Part shown: piece by piece, positions 1 through 4,989 of the stretch | How the letters are laid out: every line of letters begins with the position of its first letter | How positions within the stretch are numbered: the first letter of the stretch is position 1 | Origin: an uncultured Methanobrevibacter sp. | GTDB taxonomy: Archaea; Methanobacteriota; Methanobacteria; Methanobacteriales; Methanobacteriaceae | Length of the DNA stretch: 11,889 nt | Direction of reading: 5' to 3' | Assembly (NCBI RefSeq): GCF_937898925.1 | Contig: NZ_CALDKF010000089.1 | Coordinates: forward strand, 1-11,889 | Notes under the pieces: generated by a model | The model's input: only the letters and a program-made list of their open reading frames with translations | The model's database searches: none | What the model was told of the DNA's origin: nothing | Position numbers and translations under genes: made by a program

Positions 1-1722
1 AGATGTGTAGAAGAAGCTGGATTAAACAAGTTCTTATTTGAATTTGCTAACTTAAGAGAACAAGACTCTTGGGTACACATGACCCAACCTGCTGAAGCAA
101 CTGCAAAAGCAAAAGACTTAACCCGTATGGCAGTTGCAAAAGCTAGATTATTAGAACCTCTCGAAGCTTCTAAAGTAGCTGTAGACAAAAAATGTCTTGT
201 TATCGGTGGTGGAGTAGCAGGTATTCAATCTGCATTAGACTTAGCTGATATGGGATTCAAAACCTACATGGTAGAAAGAAACCCAACTATCGGTGGAAGA
301 ATGGGTCAATTAGACAAAACCTTCCCTACCTTAGACTGTTCCATGTGTATTCTCGCACCTAAGATGGTAGACACTTCCAAACACGAAAACATTGAATTAA
401 TTACTTACGCAGAAGTAAAAGAAGTAGACGGTTACATCGGTAACTTTACTGTAAAAGTTGAGAAAAAACCTAGATACGTTAAAGAAGAAGACTGTACTGG
501 ATGTGGACAATGTCAAGAAGTCTGTCCTATCGAAATACCTAACTACTACGACGAAGGTGTAGGTATGGTAAGAGCAGCTTACATCCCATTCCCTCAAGCA
601 GTACCTCTCTGTGCAACTATCGACAAAAACTACTGTATCGACTGTGGTCTTTGTGAAACCGTATGTGGTCCTGAAGCAATCGACCGTAACATGGAACCAG
701 AAGAAATCGAACTCCATGTTGGTACCATTATTGCAGCAACCGGTTACGACCCATATGACCCAACCGAAAAATACGAATACGGTTACGGTAGATACACTAA
801 CGTAATTACCGCAATGGAAATTGAAAGAATGATCAACGCATCCGGTCCTACTGGTGGTCACGTACAAAAACCATCTGACGGTAAAGAACCTAAACGTGTT
901 GCATTCATCCACTGTGTCGGTTCAAGAGATGAACAAATCGGTAAATCCTACTGTTCAAGAGTATGTTGTATGTACTCTATGAAAAACGCTCAATTATGTA
1001 TTGACCACGAACCTGACACTGAAGTAACCTGTTACTACATGGATATCCGTTCATTCGGTAAAGGATTCGAAGAGTTCTACAAAACTTCCCAAGAAAAATA
1101 CGGAATTGAATTCATCAGAGGACGTCCTGCTGAAATCATCGAAAACGATGACTTAACCTTAACTGTAAGAGCAGAAGACACCTTACTCGGAAAAGTAACT
1201 GAATACACCTACGACTTAGTTGTATTATCTGTAGGATTAGAACCTCCTAAAGGATCTAACGAACTCAGACAAACCTTAGGTTTATCCAGAACTTCCGACG
1301 GATTCTACATGGAAGCTCACCCAAAACTCAGACCTGTTGACACTTTAACTGACGGTGTTTACATTGCTGGTGTAGCACAAGGTCCTAAAGATATTCCTGA
1401 CGCAGTAGCACAAGGATCTGCTGCAGCATCAAGAGCATCTATCCCAATGGCTAAAGGTGAAGTAGAAATCGAACCTATTACTGCTGACACTGATACCACC
1501 GTTTGTGGTGCATGTGAAGTATGTGTAGAATTATGTCCATTCGGTGCTGTAAGTATTGAAGGTGAAGGCGCAGACAAACACGCAGCTATTAACGTTGCAT
1601 TATGTAAAGGATGTGGTACCTGTGTAGGTGCATGTCCATCTGGTGCTATGAACCAAAACCACTTCAAAACCGAACAAATTATGGCACAAATTGCAGCAGC
1701 TCTCGAAGATGTTGCAAAATAG
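1..1722 (+). CDS. hdrA: CoB-CoM heterodisulfide reductase, iron-sulfur/FAD subunit A (5' end outside window)
   Basis: HdrA carries the FAD of the cytoplasmic heterodisulfide reductase. With HdrBC and the MvhADG hydrogenase it bifurcates electrons from H2 to CoM-S-S-CoB and ferredoxin. The frame is open from base 1, and the residues before the first ATG (79) read as HdrA (EAGLNKFLFEFANLRE), so the gene starts upstream. 573 residues are present; the family is about 650-670, so roughly 85 are missing. Numbering from base 1: FAD-binding GGGVAG at 69-74; ferredoxin-type CxxCxxCxxxC motifs starting at C165, C212, C502 and C535; a central cluster of conserved cysteines at C305 (CVGSRDE) and C318/C322/C323. 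No hdrB or hdrC is adjacent, as is common in Methanobacteriales where hdrA is unlinked. C-ending codons (AAC, TAC, GAC, ACC) are frequent compared with the genes downstream, which suggests high expression. Identity is very secure. Confidence 0.97.
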   Translation, partial: RCVEEAGLNKFLFEFANLREQDSWVHMTQPAEATAKAKDLTRMAVAKARLLEPLEASKVAVDKKCLVIGGGVAGIQSALDLADMGFKTYMVERNPTIGGRMGQLDKTFPTLDCSMCILAPKMVDTSKHENIELITYAEVKEVDGYIGNFTVKVEKKPRYVKEEDCTGCGQCQEVCPIEIPNYYDEGVGMVRAAYIPFPQAVPLCATIDKNYCIDCGLCETVCGPEAIDRNMEPEEIELHVGTIIAATGYDPYDPTEKYEYGYGRYTNVITAMEIERMINASGPTGGHVQKPSDGKEPKRVAFIHCVGSRDEQIGKSYCSRVCCMYSMKNAQLCIDHEPDTEVTCYYMDIRSFGKGFEEFYKTSQEKYGIEFIRGRPAEIIENDDLTLTVRAEDTLLGKVTEYTYDLVVLSVGLEPPKGSNELRQTLGLSRTSDGFYMEAHPKLRPVDTLTDGVYIAGVAQGPKDIPDAVAQGSAAASRASIPMAKGEVEIEPITADTDTTVCGACEVCVELCPFGAVSIEGEGADKHAAINVALCKGCGTCVGACPSGAMNQNHFKTEQIMAQIAAALEDVAK

Positions 1723-1725
1723 ATT

Positions 1726-1762
1726 AAGAGATTTATTCTCTTTTTCTTTTTCTTTTTTTTTA
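1726..1762 (+). terminator. hdrA terminator: short hairpin plus T tract
   Basis: Four bases after the hdrA stop, AAGAGA (1726-1731) and TCTCTT (1737-1742) form a 6-bp stem with a 5-base loop. It runs directly into a pyrimidine tract that is almost all T up to 1761. Archaeal termination depends mainly on T tracts; the stem may be incidental or may protect the 3' end. Confidence 0.7.
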
Positions 1763-1843
1763 AACAATTTTTATTTGTTTGTATATTCACTAACTATTTT
1801 TCTCACTATTTTACTCGTCTCGAATTAAAAAATAATATAAAAA

Positions 1844-1902
1844 ATAATATAATTAATATATAAATTAATAAAAACTTTTATTTAATTAAAAAATTATATT
1901 AT
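1844..1902. repeat. Imperfect A/T-only inverted repeat (possible hairpin or cruciform)
   Basis: Outer arms ATAATATAATT (1844-1854) and AATTATATTAT (1892-1902) are perfect 11-base complements. Inside them, AATTAATAAAA (1863-1873) pairs with 1876-1887 with one bulged T around a 2-base loop. An asymmetric internal loop separates the two stems. The composition is almost pure A/T, so chance pairing is a real possibility. Confidence 0.4.
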
Positions 1903-2016
1903 ATATTAATAAGAATTTTATAAGATTATATTTTTAGAATATTTTTTTATTATTTCTGATTTTTATAAACTTTTGAAATTTTTAATAATTCTATTATTTT
2001 GCTATTAATTAAAAAA

Positions 2017-2028
2017 ATAATATTTAAT
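2017..2028 (+). promoter_or_regulatory. Candidate glyA TATA box with A-rich BRE
   Basis: A run of A residues (2011-2017) leads into ATAATATTTAAT, a TATA-like element. A start of transcription about 25 bases downstream would fall near 2048-2052, leaving a short leader that contains the AGGTG ribosome binding site. In DNA this A/T-rich other TATA-like strings exist (for example near 1961-1970), so the call is tentative. Confidence 0.4.
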
Positions 2029-2054
2029 GTTTAATAAGTTATTTAAGAGAATAT

Positions 2055-2059
2055 AGGTG
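2055..2059 (+). promoter_or_regulatory. glyA ribosome binding site AGGTG
   Basis: AGGTG lies 5 bases before the ATG at 2065 but only 2 bases before the ATG at 2062. The same AGGTG with a 5-base spacer precedes purL. This favours the second of the two adjacent ATG codons as the start of glyA. Confidence 0.6.
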
Positions 2060-2064
2060 TTATG

Positions 2065-3339
2065 ATGTATCAATATGAAGAAGATATGAATAAGATTAAT
2101 GACTTGATGAGAGTTCATAATGACTGGATGAGAGACAGCGTTAACCTCATTGCAAGTGAAAATACCACAAGTAATGCTGTTACAACTGCAATGGTTTCAG
2201 ATTTGGCTCACAGATATGCTGAAGGGCAAGCTTACGAAAGATTATACCAAGGATGTACCTACATAGACCAAATTGAAGACATTACAAAACAATTATCCTG
2301 TAAGATTTATGACTGTAGCTATGCAAATGTTCAACCTGTTTCCGGTGTAACTGCAAACCTCGCCGCTTTCTTCGGTTTTGCTAATGCTGGAGACAAGATG
2401 ATTGCAATGAACATTCCTTACGGGGGACACATCTCCCATGCAAATGTAAGTGCTGCAGGTATTAGAGGATTAAAAACTTTAGAACATCCATTCAATCCAG
2501 AAGTAATGAATATTGATGCTGATGCATTGAACAAAATGATCTTAGAGGAAAAACCAAAAATAATCCTCTTTGGAGGAAGCTTATTCTTATTCCCACACCC
2601 TGTATCTGAAGTTGTAGATGCAGCTAATGAAGTAGGAGCAACCATTATGTACGACGGTGCTCACGTTCTCGGATTAATTGCTGGTAAACAATTCCAAGAT
2701 CCTTTAAAAGAAGGAGCTGAAGTCCTTATGGGTAGTACCCACAAGACTTTCCCAGGTCCTCAAGGAGGAATCATCTTATCAGATAAGAAAAATGAAAAAT
2801 TAATTGACAATGCTGTATTCCCTGGTGTAGTAAGTAACCATCACTTACACCACTTAGCTGGTTTAGGTATTGCTACCGCTGAAATGTTAGAGTTCGGAGA
2901 AGCTTATGCTAAACAAACCATTAAAAACGCTAAAGCATTAGCTGGAGCTCTTGCTGAACAAGGATTCAATGTATTATGTGAAGATTTGGGATATACTGAA
3001 TCCCACCAAGTAGGTATGGATGTAAGAGATGTTAAAAGAGCTACCATCTTAGCTAAGGAATTAGAGCAAAACAACATTATTCTTAACAAAAACCTCATTC
3101 CTGGTGACAATGTAAATGACAGTGATGACCCATCTGGTATCAGAATCGGTACTCAGGAAATCACCAGAAGAGGAATGAAAGAGAAAGAAATGGAAGAAGT
3201 AGCGCAGTTCATCTGGAGAGTTGCTGAAGGTGACAAAGTGGACATCAAGGATGAAGTCACTGAATTCATGTCTCAGTACAGAACCATTCACTACGCTTTC
3301 ACAGAAGAAGAAGGATACAAGTTCATTGAACATATCTAA
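2065..3339 (+). CDS. glyA: Serine hydroxymethyltransferase (archaeal, tetrahydromethanopterin-type)
   Basis: A PLP enzyme that interconverts serine and glycine while loading or unloading a one-carbon unit on the pterin carrier. In hydrogenotrophic methanogens that carrier is tetrahydromethanopterin rather than folate, and the enzyme mainly supplies glycine and C1 units for biosynthesis. The 424-residue length is normal. Visible motifs: substrate/PLP-region IASENTTS near the N-terminus, YAEGQAYERLYQGC from residue 51, and GSTHKTFPGPQGG with the PLP-binding lysine at about residue 227. Two ATGs are adjacent (2062, 2065); I chose 2065 from ribosome-binding-site spacing, and the longer form adds one Met. 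The gene has its own promoter region and a strong terminator, so it is probably monocistronic. The next gene is a pterin reductase-type flavoprotein, a related C1 function. Cofactor choice is inferred from lineage, not from residues. Confidence 0.95.
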   Translation: MYQYEEDMNKINDLMRVHNDWMRDSVNLIASENTTSNAVTTAMVSDLAHRYAEGQAYERLYQGCTYIDQIEDITKQLSCKIYDCSYANVQPVSGVTANLAAFFGFANAGDKMIAMNIPYGGHISHANVSAAGIRGLKTLEHPFNPEVMNIDADALNKMILEEKPKIILFGGSLFLFPHPVSEVVDAANEVGATIMYDGAHVLGLIAGKQFQDPLKEGAEVLMGSTHKTFPGPQGGIILSDKKNEKLIDNAVFPGVVSNHHLHHLAGLGIATAEMLEFGEAYAKQTIKNAKALAGALAEQGFNVLCEDLGYTESHQVGMDVRDVKRATILAKELEQNNIILNKNLIPGDNVNDSDDPSGIRIGTQEITRRGMKEKEMEEVAQFIWRVAEGDKVDIKDEVTEFMSQYRTIHYAFTEEEGYKFIEHI

Positions 3340-3357
3340 TCCTTTTTGAATTTAAAT

Positions 3358-3397
3358 AATTTCAGTCCATTGGCTGAAATTCTTTTTTTATTTTTTA
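3358..3397 (+). terminator. glyA terminator: 8-bp stem-loop followed by T tract
   Basis: AATTTCAG (3358-3365) and CTGAAATT (3374-3381) are perfect complements around an 8-base loop, immediately followed by a T-rich run from 3382. This resembles a bacterial intrinsic terminator and also fits the T-tract signal used by archaeal RNA polymerase. Confidence 0.8.
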
Positions 3398-3415
3398 TTA
3401 TTTTTTTATTATAGA

Positions 3416-3428
3416 CCAATTTAATTGG
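3416..3428. promoter_or_regulatory. Dyad CCAAT-TTA-ATTGG beside the flavoprotein gene TATA box
   Basis: Perfect 5-base arms flank a 3-base centre, and the right arm ends one or two bases before a TATA-like TTATATTTAA (3430-3439). Its place over the BRE/TATA edge is where an archaeal regulator could act. There is no known regulator to assign, and a 13-base dyad can occur by chance. Confidence 0.3.
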
Positions 3429-3429
3429 A

Positions 3430-3439
3430 TTATATTTAA
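3430..3439 (+). promoter_or_regulatory. Candidate TATA box for the flavoprotein gene
   Basis: TTATATTTAA is close to the archaeal TTTATATA consensus and lies 52-61 bases before the ATG at 3491. Transcription starting about 25 bases downstream would give a leader of roughly 25-30 bases carrying the AGGGG ribosome binding site at 3479-3483. Confidence 0.5.
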
Positions 3440-3490
3440 TTTTTTCATATTTAGACATTAATCATATTAATTTTATTTAGGGGATATTTC

Positions 3491-4189
3491 ATGAAAATAG
3501 GATGGGCTTTTACCGGTGCAGGACATTTGCTTAAGGAAAGCGTTGAAGCTATGGAAGAATTGGCAAAAGACAACGATTTGACTGTCTTTTTATCACAGGC
3601 TTCCGAGGAAGTTTTAAAGATGTACGGTCTTTATGATAGGGTTGTTGCTGTAACTGGTGGAAGGTATAATGAACTTGCAAGCGATTCAAATCAGAAATTC
3701 AGCTTTCCAATTACTGGCAGGCTTTCACTTGGAAAATATGATTTGCTTATAGTATCACCTACAACTGCAAACACAGTTGCTAAGATAGTTCATGGAATTT
3801 CAGACACTCTCGTAACCAATGCTGTTGCACAAGCTGGAAAAGGCAGGGTAAGAACTCTTATGGTTCCTGTAGACATTGAGCCAGGAGATGTTGAAACAAT
3901 ATTGCCATCAAAGCTTGAAAAGACCAAATGCCAAAAATGTGATGAATGTGAGGCAGCGTTGGCTTGTCCGAATGGTGCAATCATTGCCCATGAAGAGATT
4001 GATTTATTGAAATGCATTGGCTGTGGAACCTGTAAGGACATTTGCCCATATGATGCAGTTTCTACAGGAAAAATAATTACAATGCATATGAGGGAAATTG
4101 ATATTGAAAACACTCAAAAACTTCAAAAAATGGAAGGAATCGAGATTTTCGACTCTCCTCAAAGCCTTATGGATAGCTTAGATTTATAA
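3491..4189 (+). CDS. dmrX: Dihydromethanopterin reductase (acceptor)-type iron-sulfur flavoprotein (MJ0208/DmrX family)
   Basis: A 232-residue protein with an N-terminal FMN-binding flavoprotein fold of the PPC-decarboxylase/dipicolinate synthase B type: MKIGWAFTGAGH at the start, ITGRLSLGKYDLLIVSPTTANTVAKI around 74-100, and GISDTLVTNAVAQAGKG after it. Residues 147-185 form a two-cluster ferredoxin domain, with cysteines C147, C150, C153 and C159, then C175, C178, C181 and C185. Homologues are called archaeoflavoprotein (MJ0208 family), and the Methanosarcina relative reduces dihydromethanopterin to tetrahydromethanopterin in cofactor synthesis. Whether this protein does the same is inferred from family and from sitting after glyA, which uses that cofactor. 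The first cysteine motif has five residues before its last cysteine instead of the usual three. The start is supported by AGGGG with a 7-base spacer. It is likely transcribed alone. The symbol is given by family only. Confidence 0.8.
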   Translation: MKIGWAFTGAGHLLKESVEAMEELAKDNDLTVFLSQASEEVLKMYGLYDRVVAVTGGRYNELASDSNQKFSFPITGRLSLGKYDLLIVSPTTANTVAKIVHGISDTLVTNAVAQAGKGRVRTLMVPVDIEPGDVETILPSKLEKTKCQKCDECEAALACPNGAIIAHEEIDLLKCIGCGTCKDICPYDAVSTGKIITMHMREIDIENTQKLQKMEGIEIFDSPQSLMDSLDL

Positions 4190-4200
4190 TGTTTCTATCC

Positions 4201-4243
4201 TTTATTTTTTAATTTTATTTTTTATTTTTATTTTTTATTTTCT
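4201..4243 (+). terminator. T-rich terminator after the flavoprotein gene
   Basis: Starting about 11 bases after the stop, the plus strand is a series of T runs broken by single A residues (pattern A-TTTTTT-A-TTTT). No stem is evident. This suits archaeal T-tract termination of the plus-strand gene. On the minus strand the same stretch is A-rich, so it does not serve as a terminator for the convergent gene. Confidence 0.6.
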
Positions 4244-4271
4244 ATCTATGCTTATTTTAAAGACATTACAT

Positions 4272-4670
4272 CTATTTTATTTCTACCTCATCACCTATTT
4301 TCAAGCAATCATCAAATTCTCTTTTATCAAATTCCATTATATATTTTGCTGGTTTTTTAGGAATATAACAATTCCACGGCTTTAATTCAGCTATTTCATA
4401 AACCACATTGCATTTATCAATAAAAACTAAAACTATCTCAAACCTCATGAAAAAGCTATGGATTGAAGATCTTTCCTTCTTATTTATTCTCTCAGGAATC
4501 TCAAAGAGCAATGGAACCTCTGCATTTTTTTTAAACATAAGTCCCATTAAGCGACTAAAAAAAGTATTGGCTATTCTGATTTTTGCAATTTCCTCATTTG
4601 ATTTTATAAGTGTCATGGACTTTAAATTTTTCTTCGTTTTATTTCTTTTATTTTTCAATATTTTTACCAT
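4272..4670 (-). CDS. DUF192 (COG1430) family protein of unknown function
   Basis: A 132-residue basic protein. From about residue 31 it shows the DUF192 pattern: IANTFFSRLMGLMFKK, a hydrophobic strand PLLFEIP, then SIHSFFMRFEIVLVFID, VVYEIAELKPWNCYIP and PAKYIMEF. The family is small and widespread, often secreted in bacteria; its role is not established. No signal peptide or membrane segment is visible here. The first 18 residues are lysine- and asparagine-rich and lie outside the domain. The ATG at 4670 has no ribosome binding site, but a TATA-like palindrome centred near 4704 would start transcription within about 10 bases of it, which suggests a leaderless message. The alternative is Met19 (start at 4616), also without a ribosome binding site. 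It is convergent with the flavoprotein gene and divergent from ileS, and no T tract follows its stop. The domain call is firm; the start is uncertain. Confidence 0.85.
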   Translation of the reverse strand: MVKILKNKRNKTKKNLKSMTLIKSNEEIAKIRIANTFFSRLMGLMFKKNAEVPLLFEIPERINKKERSSIHSFFMRFEIVLVFIDKCNVVYEIAELKPWNCYIPKKPAKYIMEFDKREFDDCLKIGDEVEIK

Positions 4671-4696
4671 AATTCTATTATTTTCTATTTATTTTC

Positions 4697-4712
4697 AATA
4701 TTTATAAATATT
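4697..4712. promoter_or_regulatory. Perfect 16-base palindromic TATA element, probable promoter of the DUF192 gene
   Basis: AATATTTATAAATATT reads the same on both strands and contains a good archaeal TATA box in each direction. On the minus strand its centre is about 34 bases before the DUF192 ATG, predicting a transcript starting at or just before the start codon. Confidence 0.5.
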
Positions 4713-4860
4713 TTCATTATTAAAAACTTTTTAACACTTTAAAATCAATTTAACAAGTAAATAGCAATTTTTAAATTTCATCATAACATTATAATTATAA
4801 TATGATTATTATTTTTATAAATATTAATAATAATAAAGTTTATTTACATTCAAAATAAGA

Positions 4861-4885
4861 AATATATATCATAATAATATATATT
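4861..4885. repeat. A/T inverted repeat upstream of ileS
   Basis: AATATATAT (4861-4869) and ATATATATT (4877-4885) are perfect 9-base complements around a 7-base loop. Alternating A/T sequence makes this likely to arise by chance or slippage, but it could form a hairpin or melt easily near the promoter. Confidence 0.35.
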
Positions 4886-4904
4886 ATATAATTTATTAAA
4901 ATCA

Positions 4905-4928
4905 TTAAGATAATGAATTTTATCTTAA
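4905..4928. promoter_or_regulatory. 24-base dyad just upstream of the ileS TATA box (candidate operator)
   Basis: Arms TTAAGATAA (4905-4913) and TTATCTTAA (4920-4928) are perfect complements with a 6-base spacer. A third copy of the half-site core, TAAGAT, sits at 4936-4941 overlapping the TATA box, so the right arm could pair with either copy. The size and placement suit a dimeric DNA-binding protein acting at the promoter. The regulator is unknown. Confidence 0.45.
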
Positions 4929-4929
4929 A

Positions 4930-4939
4930 TTTTTATAAG
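4930..4939 (+). promoter_or_regulatory. Probable ileS-purL TATA box
   Basis: TTTTTATAAG lies 51-60 bases before the ileS ATG. Initiation about 25 bases downstream would yield a leader of about 30 bases containing AGGAG at 4978-4982, seven bases before the start codon. Confidence 0.5.
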
Positions 4940-4989
4940 ATTTACCATTTTAATAAATTTAAAAAATCACATTTATTAGGAGAATCGAT

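Larger units (their letters stand above)
1723..2064. other. Non-coding A/T-rich intergenic region between hdrA and glyA
   Basis: This gap holds the hdrA terminator at its left end, an imperfect A/T-only inverted repeat in the middle (1844-1902), and a probable glyA promoter and ribosome binding site at the right. Very few G or C bases occur between 1820 and 2050. I find no credible open reading frame, tRNA or recognisable structured RNA in it. Confidence 0.7.
4671..4989. other. Non-coding divergent promoter region between the DUF192 gene and ileS
   Basis: 319 A/T-rich bases hold the palindromic TATA element of the minus-strand gene (4697-4712), an A/T hairpin (4861-4885), a 24-base dyad (4905-4928), the probable ileS TATA box (4930-4939) and the AGGAG ribosome binding site (4978-4982). 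I see no convincing small ORF, tRNA or known riboswitch. The space between 4720 and 4850 shows no clear structure beyond short A/T palindromes. Confidence 0.65.

Noticed and set aside
611..805. 64-codon plus-strand frame within hdrA, and a similar 64-codon one at 10025-10219 within purL
   Set aside because: Both are out-of-frame readings of conserved genes, without ribosome binding sites or recognisable sequence.
397..912. 171-codon minus-strand open frame inside hdrA
   Set aside because: It lies wholly opposite a well-conserved hdrA region, and its translation is rich in Phe, Val, Thr and Cys, as expected from the complement of hdrA codons. No recognisable domain.
1359..1790. Minus-strand open frame with a poly-lysine start
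   Set aside because: The lysines come from the complement of the hdrA terminator T tract, and the rest is opposite hdrA coding sequence.
4408..4707. 99-codon plus-strand open frame with hydrophobic C-terminus, resembling a membrane protein
   Set aside because: It is antisense to the DUF192 gene, whose frame shows clear family motifs. The hydrophobic tail reflects T-rich DNA, and no ribosome binding site precedes it.
4890..4989. Possible T-box or other riboswitch in the ileS leader
   Set aside because: No T-box consensus or specifier-loop architecture is visible, T-boxes are not expected in archaea, and the likely transcription start near 4960 leaves too short a leader.
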